A DNA stretch of 47,182 nt, from assembly GCA_027049035.1 (NCBI GenBank), contig JALTVI010000093.1, forward strand, positions 1-47,182, written 5' to 3'. The notes beneath the pieces were generated by a model. It was not told where the DNA came from. It did no database searches and was given only the letters and a program-made list of their open reading frames with translations. Position 1 is the first letter of the stretch, and each line of letters starts with the position of its first letter. Below, one piece after another: positions 1 to 7,931 of this stretch. Position numbers and translations under genes: made by a program. This stretch comes from Sulfurovum sp. Lineage in GTDB: Bacteria; Campylobacterota; Campylobacteria; Campylobacterales; Sulfurovaceae.

Positions 1-70
1 GGATGAATACCTTGAACACCATAGAACACCATCAAACCGTGATTTGGGAACAATGATTTTGGAGTAGAGA

Positions 71-87
71 GCGGACTTTCAGTCCGC
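71..87. repeat. Perfect palindromic element, copy 1
   Basis: Perfect hairpin GCGGACT-TTC-AGTCCGC with a 3-nt loop. It shares the core GGACTTTCAGTCC with the element at 98-118, 11 bp away. No transposase is seen nearby. It looks like a small mobile or REP-like palindrome rather than a terminator, because no T-run follows on either strand. Confidence 0.75.
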
Positions 88-97
88 AACAGAGAAC

Positions 98-118
98 CTA
101 TGGACTTTCAGTCCATAG
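98..118. repeat. Perfect palindromic element, copy 2, overlapping a gene end
   Basis: Stem CTATGGACT, loop TTC, stem AGTCCATAG: 9 bp perfect. Read on the minus strand it encodes the last residues (about LWTESP) and the TAG stop of the asparagine-synthetase-like gene, so that gene's extreme C-terminus is repeat-derived. Same core as the element at 71-87. Confidence 0.75.
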
Positions 119-1936
119 TGGTTTAGTTAGCCACATGTCGAGTAGAATAGCTCGTGATTTAAGATAGTGTTGGGAAGGGATGTCGGATTGGGAAAAAGAA
201 AAAGTATCTTTTATATAGGGAGATGATGAAATACTTGGTTTCCATGTTTCAATCCAACGATTTTCATCTTGTTGCGTAAGTGCATGATGAAGATGTCCCA
301 ATGGTGTTTTGGCTCTTTTTCGTAGTTGATCGGGTAACATATTTTTCATAGAAGCACGTAAAATATGTTTGTTGAATAGCCATGGTAATGTGGGCAAGGC
401 TAAAATAAATTCTATCATGCGGAGATCTAAAAAAGGATCCCTTGCTTCAGGTAGGGTGTAATCATTGTGCATTAGAAGGTCATCTGTGCCCCAGTCTGCA
501 TTTGTCAGAGATGCTTGCAGTGTGGCTTTCCGAGAATGCATAGATTGGTTTTCTCGTAAAGAGTGCCACATCTTTTCCCATTCCAGTTTCAAATGCATCT
601 TTTGTTCAAATTCCTTATTTATCCATACAGGATAAGGGTAGTTTGATACTGAGTGCTTTGCATTGTTGGAGATCCATGCTTTTAATTTTGTTCGTATGCC
701 TAGTCCTAGAGGAGGATGTTTACCATAAAGATATTGCAGTTTGAGCATATTGCGTATGCTGTTAAAAATATTTGACTCTTTCACTGCTAATAGTGTTGAT
801 GGGTATTCAATAAGTTCATCTGCCGCATCACCTACCAATACTACGCGGCTAAATGAATTGATTTTTTTTTGAGTATCTTCCCATAGTTTTGGCTGTGGGA
901 GCTCCATAGGATAAGTTGTTTTGATTGATGGGTCTAAAAAAGGGTAATGGTCACCATAAATATAATGTATAGGTATATCTAAGTGTTGTGCAGCTAAATC
1001 AGCAAAGTATCTTTCTTTGGATGGTATGATGCGATCATATACAACAGTGATGGCATTGATTTGCGTATCAGTTATCTTTTTTTGCCTTTGCAGTTGTTTC
1101 GTGATTGCAGCTATAGAAGTTGAGTCCATACCGCCACTCATCAATATTGCTACAGATGGCATTCTGATTCTATCCAAGATTGATGTATTTAAAATCTCTA
1201 AAAAATGTTCAGTATAGTTTTGCGGATCTTTATAGTGCAGTAACGGAATATTATCTGGGATATCCCAATATTGATTGATATACATGCGTCCATTTTGAAA
1301 GACAAGTTTGTGTGCAGGCAAGAGGGCAGAAATATCCTCAAACATTGTGATAGATTTATCCATCCATGTATATTTGCCAAACAGTAAAATTCCGCCAATA
1401 GCTCTTTCATTGAGCTTTTGCTGTATTTTTGGATGCTGTAAGAGTGTCCCCAATGTATTACAAAGTACAATATTCTCACTTTGTTGCGCATAATATAGTT
1501 TTCGCATTCCCAAACGATCTCTTGCACAAAAAAGTTTCTGTTGTTGTGTATCCCAAATGACAAATGCAAAATCACCTAAAAGATGGTCAAGGCAATCTTC
1601 ACCCCATTTGTTGTAGGCATGTAAAATCAATTCCGAATCCGGAGTTGTCTGAAGATTAATTTCCCTTTTCATGCCAAGCTTGTTGACAAGGTGCTCTCTG
1701 TCATCTATTCTGGCAGAGCAAGTGATCCAAACTTTGTTGTCTAATGTAGCAGGCTGATTTTCATATTTTGCTTCGAATGTTGTTTTGAAAAGAGCATGCC
1801 CCATGCCGATTTCTCCGTCTGTCCAGACTTTTTGTTGGTCAGGACCACGGAATTTTAGTGAATTGGTTAAGCGTTTAAGCAGTGATCTGTCAACAGGTTC
1901 TTTGTTTGTGTTATAAATAGCTATGAAACCACTCAA
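98..1936 (-). CDS. Asparagine synthetase-like ATP-dependent amide ligase (LasC/McjC-like)
   Basis: A 612-residue protein with the class II asparagine synthetase layout: an N-terminal glutaminase-like domain (about residues 1-190) and a C-terminal ATP-pyrophosphatase domain with the PP-loop SGGMDS at 267-272. The N-terminus is MSGFIAIYN, so the catalytic nucleophile Cys2 of true glutamine-hydrolysing AsnB is Ser. The glutaminase is therefore probably inactive and the enzyme would act as an adenylating amide ligase. Known families with this layout include lasso-peptide cyclases (McjC) and asparagine synthetase homologues of exopolysaccharide loci. Two 60-nt lines show mixed composition: 38 percent GC at 841-900 here against 68 percent in the amidase at 2101-2160. 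No lasso B2 peptidase is visible in the window; one could lie left of base 1. The C-terminal residues come from a palindromic repeat. Family call firm, role uncertain. Confidence 0.85.
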   Translation of the reverse strand: MSGFIAIYNTNKEPVDRSLLKRLTNSLKFRGPDQQKVWTDGEIGMGHALFKTTFEAKYENQPATLDNKVWITCSARIDDREHLVNKLGMKREINLQTTPDSELILHAYNKWGEDCLDHLLGDFAFVIWDTQQQKLFCARDRLGMRKLYYAQQSENIVLCNTLGTLLQHPKIQQKLNERAIGGILLFGKYTWMDKSITMFEDISALLPAHKLVFQNGRMYINQYWDIPDNIPLLHYKDPQNYTEHFLEILNTSILDRIRMPSVAILMSGGMDSTSIAAITKQLQRQKKITDTQINAITVVYDRIIPSKERYFADLAAQHLDIPIHYIYGDHYPFLDPSIKTTYPMELPQPKLWEDTQKKINSFSRVVLVGDAADELIEYPSTLLAVKESNIFNSIRNMLKLQYLYGKHPPLGLGIRTKLKAWISNNAKHSVSNYPYPVWINKEFEQKMHLKLEWEKMWHSLRENQSMHSRKATLQASLTNADWGTDDLLMHNDYTLPEARDPFLDLRMIEFILALPTLPWLFNKHILRASMKNMLPDQLRKRAKTPLGHLHHALTQQDENRWIETWKPSISSSPYIKDTFSFSQSDIPSQHYLKSRAILLDMWLTKPLWTESP

Positions 1937-2011
1937 TTGTTTTCTTCCTGATTTTTAAAATATTTTATATCATATCGAAAACAGCATACGACTTGAATAT
2001 GCAAAGTTTCC

Positions 2012-2025
2012 TTAACCCTTAACCC
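2012..2025. repeat. Heptamer repeat at the amidase 3' end
   Basis: Two copies of TTAACCC in tandem (GGGTTAA on the minus strand). The minus-strand TAA stop of the amidase is formed by this repeat. The same GAGGGTTAAG string ends pilT at 19305. It belongs to the 7-bp tandem tracts described elsewhere in this window. Confidence 0.6.
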
Positions 2026-2683
2026 TCTCATTTTCCATCAACAGCCGCCACACATAGCTTTTGACAATATCGCTGGGGTAGAGGTTGTGGGCTTTTTTGA
2101 AGGCTTTGACCGCGCGGCTGGTCTGCGGGCCGAAGATGCCGTCGGTGCGGATGAAGAGCATCTGCTGCAGGTAGGCGACGGCTTCACCGCGGCTGCCGAG
2201 TTGAAGTTGGGGCAGTGCTTCGGGAGTCTTTTGGGTAATGTTGGCAAGTGTGTCTGCATTACCGTTGAGTGAGCCGTAGGCATCGAGGTTGAGCAGGGTT
2301 TTGTAGTCGATGACAGGGCAGGCTTTGGCTGAAACTTCGCAGTGGCCGTGAAAGCTGATGTTGTCGTATGCGGCGTCGATGGTTTTGCAGAGTTTCAGCA
2401 GTGTCTCTTTCTGGGCGTCTGTGAACTTTTCTATCTTCAGTCCGTGCAGGCATATGGCGATGGTATGGCGGTTGTGGCCCTTTTGTGCCGCAGGTGTCTT
2501 TTCAAGCGGTCGTCCTTTTTCAAGGGTACCGTCCTTTCGGATGAAGTAGTGGTATCCCACATCTGAAAATCCCCGCGCCAGATGCCATTGTCGTATGGTT
2601 TCGATGTTGTCGTGTTCGGGTCTGTCCGAGGCGGAGCAGTGAATGAAGACATGATGCACTTTTCTTTTTGGTTTTTTGAACAT
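2012..2683 (-). CDS. N-acetylmuramoyl-L-alanine amidase with peptidoglycan-binding domain
   Basis: A 223-residue peptidoglycan hydrolase. Residues about 8-145 form an Amidase_2 (AmpD/T7 lysozyme type) domain. Probable zinc ligands are His15 in IHCSAS and the His and Cys of HGHCEVSAKACP, and YHYFI matches the family core. Residues about 160-215 form a PG_binding_1 domain (LGSRGEAVAYLQQ, DGIFGPQTSRAVKAF). It should cleave the amide between muramic acid and L-Ala. There is no signal peptide or lipobox, so it is either cytoplasmic (recycling) or an endolysin-like enzyme that needs a holin or lysis. One 60-nt line inside it is 68 percent GC, well above its neighbours, which suggests separate origin, perhaps prophage cargo, though no other phage gene is visible. 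The stop codon lies in a heptamer repeat. Confidence 0.9.
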   Translation of the reverse strand: MFKKPKRKVHHVFIHCSASDRPEHDNIETIRQWHLARGFSDVGYHYFIRKDGTLEKGRPLEKTPAAQKGHNRHTIAICLHGLKIEKFTDAQKETLLKLCKTIDAAYDNISFHGHCEVSAKACPVIDYKTLLNLDAYGSLNGNADTLANITQKTPEALPQLQLGSRGEAVAYLQQMLFIRTDGIFGPQTSRAVKAFKKAHNLYPSDIVKSYVWRLLMENERVKG

Positions 2684-3087
2684 AACAGCTCCAGGTATAT
2701 AGAAATATTGAAAAATATGATAAAAAAGATAGACTTAATGGATTATGAATTTGGCTTATTGATTGGAAAACTATTAAGCAAAAAAGTTGATTTATTTAAG
2801 GAATAGGAGAAAATACGCAGCCATTTTAACTGCTTTTGCCACACAAATGTCACATTTGTTTTCAGATTATGGTATAATGGAGAAAAATTCTTCTTTATGA
2901 AGTCATAGTTTGGTAATAAACCGTTAACACTTTAGTGTGTAGAATATAGAAAATATGCGACTGAAGAGATAGAGATAATGGCAATGTTTTTACAAATAGT
3001 GTAACAGTTTGGTCAAGTGTTTGGAGATCTCTCATGCTGCTTTGTATTCGGAGTATGTGTGAGAATAAAGAAAGAGGAGTAAGATAG
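2684..3087. other. 404-nt intergenic region
   Basis: AT-rich stretch between divergently transcribed genes. It holds the dyad and -10 box listed separately at 2843-2878 and a GAGGAG Shine-Dalgarno about 8 nt before the ATG at 3088. I see no ORF, tRNA or known RNA motif in the rest. Confidence 0.6.
2843..2878 (+). promoter_or_regulatory. Candidate promoter with overlapping 17-bp operator
   Basis: A perfect dyad ACAAATGT-C-ACATTTGT (2843-2859) lies 13 bp before a consensus -10 TATAAT (2873-2878), covering the position where the -35 box would be. No good -35 is seen, which suits an activator or repressor site. The first gene downstream is the P-domain protein at 3088, leaving an untranslated leader of about 200 nt. 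The regulator is unknown. Confidence 0.5.
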
Positions 3088-5223
3088 ATGGTACGTTATA
3101 TTTTATGGCTGCTTGTGCCGTTGCTTCTGGAGGCTGGAAGCATTTCGATTAAGGATTCTGTATCAACGTCCATAAATGACAATACTTGTTTTGACAGGAC
3201 ATTTGATATTCCCATCTCTTCGACAATTACCAATGTGAATATTGAAGTCAATATCGATCATACTTGGCGTGCTGACCTTGACATCAACCTGACTTCTCCA
3301 GCAGGGACGACAGTAGATTTAACCAGTGATAATGGAAATAGCAGTGATAATCTTTATGTCCTCTTCAAAGACAGTGCTGCAATCTCTATTGTAGATGATA
3401 ATCAGAATCATACGAGTGTAGTAGAACGTCAATCAGAACAACCACTTAGTGCCTTTAACGGAGAGAACTCTAATGGTATCTGGACTTTGACCGTTTGTGA
3501 TGATGCTGCTAGAGACACCGGTACCTATAACTATGGAATACTGACTATTTACAATGCTGACCCTGTTTCTCCCCCTGTTGTTACTGCTGTGCCAAATCAG
3601 ATCGCAATCATTGATCAATCTTTTTCTTTAGATTTGTCAAGCTATGTGTTGGAAACAGATGGAGATCCTATACTCAGTTACCGTTTGGATGGTACGCTTC
3701 CTGCAGGACTTACTTTTGATACTGCAACAGGTATTATATCTGGGATACCTACAGCAGTTGAGACACAAATAGTCACCATATATGCTACAGATAAAGATGG
3801 AGAATCCTTGGGAGAGGACTTTTCTATTAAGATATATCCCAAAGTACCCAGGGCAGACTACCATATGGACGAGTGCTTCTGGTTCAACAGCAGTGCCGTT
3901 GTTGGAGATGTCCGAGACAGTTCACCATTTGGAAATAACGCAACTTCTGAAGGTGCTGTGGCTGTAACTACCAATACTTTGAACCCTCCTTTATGTAATT
4001 ACGGTACTTTTGGTGCCCAACCCGATTTGATATCAGCAGAGGATACAACTGTGGGAAATACTTCTGGAGGCTTTACGGTATCTTTTTGGATACGTGCGAC
4101 ACAAGATTTTGGGAGCTATGCCTTGATCGCTACAAAGTCAAAAGCATATAATTGGGATGATGGATGGGGATTTGTAAACCCTAATAGTGCAACAGGTAAT
4201 ACATTGCGTTTTTATATCAATGCGTTTGGCGGAACGTATATCGATACAACGGTAGCACCTGCGGATGGATGGGTGCATATTGTAGGTACATACGATTTAA
4301 CCAATCTTCGTTTGTACAAGAATGGTGTAGAGGTAACAGGTAGTCCCGTTGCTGATACAACTGCTGTGAATAACAGTCTTGATCCTATCCGATTAGGGTA
4401 CGATGATCCGAATGATGCAGAATTTATTGGAGATATGGATGAATTCAAGTTTTGGAACTATGCTTTAACTGCTACAGAAGTACAAGATATTTACACCAAT
4501 GAATCAGCAGGTAACAATTATGACGGTACACCACGAACCTGTAATACTTGTAGTGCAACTGTGAATGCCGGTGTATGGGAACTTATTGGTATCCCCGCAG
4601 ATCTAAGAACCGGAACGTATACAGTTGCTGATCTGATAGGTGATGACATTACAACAACGTATGGAACAGACTGGATAGTTGCTGGCAGAGGATACAGTGA
4701 TGTCAACAACAGCAGTTGGTATAACCTCCTTGACCTGACCACGCCTTTGGAGTTTGGAAAAGGGTATTGGTTGAAAAGTCTTACAAACGCCACATGGGAC
4801 GTTAATGATATAGAAGCGGTTGACTATAACTCTACGAGTGCCGCCTGCCCAGCCGCAAGATGTGTCGAGATAGATATACGGTCTGTAGCCTTAGAGGATG
4901 GAGTCGATGACCTTCTTGGTACCGGTCCGTACAGATATAATTTAACAGGTGCTGTGGGCAAAAAACCTGTTAACTGGGCAGATTGCCGTATTCTGATAGA
5001 TGACGTGCCCTATACGCCAAGCGATGCTGAGGCCGCAGGGTATATAAAGAATCAGATATGGCAATACAACCCTTCCAGCAGCAGTGCAGATGGTAAAGGA
5101 TATACAACTTGCAATGATGTCACTCCAGGGGGGTGTCAACTCATACCATACAAAGGTTTCTGGATGGAATTGCATGGTCCTACAAAAGGGAAAGCAGTAA
5201 AACTGCTTATACCGGAGGAGTAG
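3088..5223 (+). CDS. Secreted P-domain / Ig-like / LamG surface protein
   Basis: A 711-residue protein with an N-terminal signal peptide (MVRYILWLLVPLLLEAGS). Domains by eye: a proprotein-convertase P domain at about 20-155 (HTWRADLDINLTSPAGT, NGIWTLTVCDDA), a putative Ig or cadherin-like domain at about 160-245 (LPAGLTFDTATGIISGIP), a concanavalin/LamG-type domain at about 255-475 (FTVSFWIRA, WVHIVGTYD, YKNGV), and a C-terminal region with WELIGIP, GKGYWLK and PYKGFWMEL motifs. No peptidase catalytic domain is present although P domains usually accompany subtilases. Function is probably carbohydrate or protein binding at the cell surface. The SD is GAGGAG. The stop directly abuts the next ATG (5224), so the next lipoprotein is translationally coupled. 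Lower GC than the housekeeping genes. Confidence 0.8.
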   Translation: MVRYILWLLVPLLLEAGSISIKDSVSTSINDNTCFDRTFDIPISSTITNVNIEVNIDHTWRADLDINLTSPAGTTVDLTSDNGNSSDNLYVLFKDSAAISIVDDNQNHTSVVERQSEQPLSAFNGENSNGIWTLTVCDDAARDTGTYNYGILTIYNADPVSPPVVTAVPNQIAIIDQSFSLDLSSYVLETDGDPILSYRLDGTLPAGLTFDTATGIISGIPTAVETQIVTIYATDKDGESLGEDFSIKIYPKVPRADYHMDECFWFNSSAVVGDVRDSSPFGNNATSEGAVAVTTNTLNPPLCNYGTFGAQPDLISAEDTTVGNTSGGFTVSFWIRATQDFGSYALIATKSKAYNWDDGWGFVNPNSATGNTLRFYINAFGGTYIDTTVAPADGWVHIVGTYDLTNLRLYKNGVEVTGSPVADTTAVNNSLDPIRLGYDDPNDAEFIGDMDEFKFWNYALTATEVQDIYTNESAGNNYDGTPRTCNTCSATVNAGVWELIGIPADLRTGTYTVADLIGDDITTTYGTDWIVAGRGYSDVNNSSWYNLLDLTTPLEFGKGYWLKSLTNATWDVNDIEAVDYNSTSAACPAARCVEIDIRSVALEDGVDDLLGTGPYRYNLTGAVGKKPVNWADCRILIDDVPYTPSDAEAAGYIKNQIWQYNPSSSSADGKGYTTCNDVTPGGCQLIPYKGFWMELHGPTKGKAVKLLIPEE

Positions 5224-5937
5224 ATGATGTTAAAACTAAAAAAGTGGTTTTATTTTGTGATGCTGTCGACCCTCTTTGTGGGGTGTGACATTCCGAATAA
5301 TATGGCAGATTCAAGTACGCTCAGTAATGCTGATACCACTGATAACAGTAATGGTAAGAATAGTTTATCTCTAAAAAGAAGTGCTGTGTCTGAAGAGAAG
5401 GCAGTCAACTGGTATATCCGTTTACAGGCAGAAGATACTGCAAAACATACTTTATCCTCAAGTGCGCAGTTAGGAGTACTCGATGAGGAGGATGCTACCG
5501 TAAAACATACATTGAGTGCTTTTCCTCCGATGGGCTCTGGTTACATTGATATCGTTTTCCGCAATCCTACAGGTGTCGATGCCGGAGATTACAAAACATA
5601 TTTTCAGCAGTTTGCAGAAAACAGTGAGTATAGATGGCGCTTTACCGTAAGAACCGATGATAGCAATGCCCAGATCGCATTGACATGGAGAGGTGTATAT
5701 GTGCTTACCCCCTATATTGATACAGAGGGTAGACAGCGATATAAAGAGACAAAATCCATGTCTAATCCGATTATCAAAAATATGCAACTAATCGATGTTG
5801 ATACCGGAAATGCCATAAATGTTTTATCCGGAAATCAGGCTAAAATCTATTACTTCAACATGAACGGTAAAACCGAAAAGACATTTGAATGGGTAGTTTT
5901 ACCTGATAGTATGCTTACTTCGTCTGGGAGTAAATAA
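5224..5937 (+). CDS. Predicted lipoprotein of unknown function
   Basis: A 237-residue protein with a lipoprotein signal peptide ending in LFVGC. ATG codons at 5224 and 5227 are both possible; GGAGGAG lies just upstream. The mature part starts with a Ser/Thr/Asn-rich linker, followed by two similar segments around AKHTLS and VKHTLS, and a beta-rich domain with RWRFTVRTDDSNAQIALTW. I do not recognise a family. It starts right after the P-domain gene and its TAA overlaps the next ATG by one base, so the three genes 3088-6149 form one coupled unit. It may anchor or fold the secreted partner. Confidence 0.75.
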   Translation: MMLKLKKWFYFVMLSTLFVGCDIPNNMADSSTLSNADTTDNSNGKNSLSLKRSAVSEEKAVNWYIRLQAEDTAKHTLSSSAQLGVLDEEDATVKHTLSAFPPMGSGYIDIVFRNPTGVDAGDYKTYFQQFAENSEYRWRFTVRTDDSNAQIALTWRGVYVLTPYIDTEGRQRYKETKSMSNPIIKNMQLIDVDTGNAINVLSGNQAKIYYFNMNGKTEKTFEWVVLPDSMLTSSGSK

Positions 5938-6149
5938 TGAAGAAAGCAGAAAATATAAATACGCATAAAAAGGTAGAATCGGAAAGTACTCTGCCTGTTG
6001 CAGAAAAGGATCAGAAACAATTTTCAAGACGCCGTTTTTTAAAAAAATCTGTATATTCTGCACCGGTTTTGATGGCATTGGGACAACTTGCCAAGCCCAC
6101 GGATGTGCAAGCAGCGTACTCTGTTCCTGAACCCCCTGTATGGGGTTAA
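5937..6149 (+). CDS. 70-residue Tat-signal mini-protein
   Basis: A 70-residue protein with a charged N-terminus, a perfect twin-arginine motif SRRRFLKKS (about residues 30-38), a short hydrophobic segment (APVLMALGQLA) and a likely AxA-type cleavage site at VQA. Cleavage there would leave a mature peptide of only 11 residues, AYSVPEPPVWG, rich in Pro and ending Trp-Gly. It overlaps the lipoprotein stop by one base and is followed 28 nt later by the HPr-kinase-like gene. Possibilities are an exported peptide, a tethered membrane peptide, or a precursor of a modified peptide. It does not fit the lasso precursor pattern well. Function unknown. Confidence 0.75.
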   Translation: MKKAENINTHKKVESESTLPVAEKDQKQFSRRRFLKKSVYSAPVLMALGQLAKPTDVQAAYSVPEPPVWG

Positions 6150-6177
6150 TGAAGTAGTCGTTTTCTAAAGGTCAACG

Positions 6178-7068
6178 GTGGTCGTTTTTCATAAAAACAT
6201 TATGTTTGCAAATGAAGCTAAGCTCAATACCAAAATACCGATTAATGATTCACTGGAAACAATTAAAATTGAAGAGAATTTAACATGCATTGAGAACCTT
6301 GAGCTTACAAAAAAAAGCAATTTGATATCTATGTCAGGACAAGAAGTCCACTATATAAGTGCAAGAGATTTTAATAGTGCAGATAGAGGTTTTTCATGGG
6401 GGGCTGAGATTGTAAATGTACTAACCCTTGCTTGGAATGCCAAAGAGAAGAAGATATACTATCGTAAAGGTAAGCAATATGCCCCGGAACGTTTAAGATT
6501 CTGGGTACTGCATACATTCCTCCCTCTTGTACTGGAACTGGAGAGGACGTATCGCATCCTCCACGTCGGCTCCGTGGAGGTGGAAGGGAAACCTATTCTC
6601 TTCTCCGCCTTTTCCTTTGGCGGAAAATCCACGCTGACCGATTATTTTTTGAAACAGGGGCATACTCTGCTCTCCGATGATTCACTTGGCATAGAGAAAC
6701 GTGAGGATGGCTACTATGCCATTCCCTCCTATCCGTTCCACAGGCCGTTTCGTCAGCTTGAAACGCTGGGCTACTACACCGAGAACTTTTCGACCACTTC
6801 CAAACCCGTTCATGCCGTTTACAGGCTGGAAAAGGCTGCGCCGGATGCAGATGTTTCCATTTCGGAACTGAAAGGCATAGAGAAGTTCAAAGCCTTTCAC
6901 TACAGCGCCTTTGTCGATTTTGACTTTATGAAGCAGGAGCGCTTTGTATTTTTTACCCAGATGGCCAAAGCGGTACCGGTCTACCAGGTGCAGATCCCGT
7001 GGGATAAAGCGAGACTGCCTGAAGTATATGAACAGATTGTAAAACACAGCCGATTTGAAGTGGAATAG
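6178..7068 (+). CDS. HPr kinase/phosphorylase-like P-loop protein
   Basis: A 296-residue protein. The P-loop region SAFSFGGKST is at 143-152 and an acidic Walker B-like LLSDDS at 164-169, after RILHVGSVEVEGKPILF, the arrangement of HprK-related kinases. In such families the kinase domain occurs without HPr and often beside PqqD-like and asparagine-synthetase-like genes; a Ser or sugar substrate is not established. The GTG at 6178 is favoured over the ATG at 6202 because AAAGGT precedes it. Base composition shifts within the gene: 19 and 16 G+C per 60 nt at 6181-6300 against 35 per 60 at 6541-6600. This suggests a recombination joint near residue 110-125. It has a PqqD-like partner at 7931. 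Confidence 0.75.
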   Translation: MVVFHKNIMFANEAKLNTKIPINDSLETIKIEENLTCIENLELTKKSNLISMSGQEVHYISARDFNSADRGFSWGAEIVNVLTLAWNAKEKKIYYRKGKQYAPERLRFWVLHTFLPLVLELERTYRILHVGSVEVEGKPILFSAFSFGGKSTLTDYFLKQGHTLLSDDSLGIEKREDGYYAIPSYPFHRPFRQLETLGYYTENFSTTSKPVHAVYRLEKAAPDADVSISELKGIEKFKAFHYSAFVDFDFMKQERFVFFTQMAKAVPVYQVQIPWDKARLPEVYEQIVKHSRFEVE

Positions 7069-7069
7069 G

Positions 7070-7088
7070 TAAAATCGATACGATTTTA
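7070..7088. repeat. Perfect 8-bp dyad with 3-nt loop
   Basis: TAAAATCG-ATA-CGATTTTA begins 1 nt after the stop of the HPr-kinase-like gene. No T-run follows, so it is not a typical intrinsic terminator. It matches the style (perfect arms, 3-nt loop, gene border) of several other dyads in this window. Confidence 0.55.
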
Positions 7089-7105
7089 GGGGCTGTCACG
7101 ACACG

Positions 7106-7151
7106 ATTTGACACTGTTCGTTTCAGGTTTCCTGTCAAATTATGCTATACT
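7106..7151 (+). promoter_or_regulatory. Candidate promoter with inverted repeat
   Basis: ATTTGACA (7106-7113) and TGTCAAAT (7133-7140) form a perfect 8-bp inverted repeat with 19-nt spacing, followed by a -10-like TATACT at 7146-7151. The spacing suits an operator for the gene at 7182. No regulator is identified and the -35 is weak. Confidence 0.35.
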
Positions 7152-7181
7152 CTGCCATATCACTTCCAAGGAATCTTCCCA

Positions 7182-7931
7182 ATGAAAACGCTTCTTTTCC
7201 CTATACTCACCATGTTGGCACTGCTGACGTCACTGTATGCCGACAAGGTCATTACCGACAAGACAAAACTTCAGGAGCTGAAAAAGGCCAATGCAGTATT
7301 TCAAAATCCTGTACTGACCATTAAGGGTGCCATTGAAAGACCCGATAGCTATGTATTGAAGCTGCAGGTACAGTCTGGGCAGGGAAGCCAGAAACTTATT
7401 GCATTTCTTATGAAAGGGAGCGGTGCGCTCTATATCGGTTCCGGATACGACAAAAACGGGCAGGAGATCGTTTTTCCTACGGATGCAAAGGCGGTTAAGG
7501 AGGCAGTGGCATTCAGTTACGGGCACGGTCCCAAAGAGATCTACCTCTTTACCGACCCTGAGTGTCCCTACTGTGGGCGTTTTTCCCGGCTTTCCAAGGG
7601 AAAACTGGACGACTATACCGTGCATGTTGTTCTTTTTCCGCTCTCCTTTCACAAAAAAGCGCCGGCAATGGTTGAGTGGATCATGCAGGGCAAGGATGAT
7701 GCTGAAAGAAAAGCGCGTTATGACAAAGTGATGCTTGAGGGTTCTACGGAGTATAAGAGGCTTATTAAAGCAGGGAATAAACCGTTTGTCTATTCTGCGG
7801 AAACGGAGAAACAGATGAAAGCATCGAAAAACGCGGCATCAGAGCTTAATTTTCGGGGTACGCCAGCCCTCTATGATGCCAATTTTCAGCCGCTTTCACA
7901 AAATCAGCTGCTGAAGGAGAAGAAAGAGTAA
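7182..7931 (+). CDS. Periplasmic DsbC/DsbG-like thioredoxin-fold protein
   Basis: A 249-residue protein with a Sec signal peptide (MKTLLFPILTMLALLTSLYA). The thioredoxin-fold part carries the redox motif CPYC at 128-131 in YLFTDPECPYC and the cis-Pro segment FRGTPALY near 225. The N-terminal 100 residues resemble the dimerisation half of DsbC/G-type isomerases, so disulfide isomerisation or reduction in the periplasm is likely. The SD is AAGGAA. The TAA overlaps the ATG of the PqqD-like gene by one base, so the two are translationally coupled. Whether it serves the upstream secreted proteins, which contain several Cys, is inference. Confidence 0.85.
   Translation: MKTLLFPILTMLALLTSLYADKVITDKTKLQELKKANAVFQNPVLTIKGAIERPDSYVLKLQVQSGQGSQKLIAFLMKGSGALYIGSGYDKNGQEIVFPTDAKAVKEAVAFSYGHGPKEIYLFTDPECPYCGRFSRLSKGKLDDYTVHVVLFPLSFHKKAPAMVEWIMQGKDDAERKARYDKVMLEGSTEYKRLIKAGNKPFVYSAETEKQMKASKNAASELNFRGTPALYDANFQPLSQNQLLKEKKE

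Noticed and set aside
2582-2806. 74-residue plus-strand ORF
   Set aside because: Mostly antisense to the amidase start and no SD.
5937-6149. Lasso-peptide precursor
   Set aside because: Acid residue position and leader Thr do not match the lasso rule, and no B2 peptidase is in the window; Tat motif fits better.
7070-7088. Intrinsic terminator for the HPr-kinase-like gene
   Set aside because: Perfect stem but no T-run and AT-rich arms.
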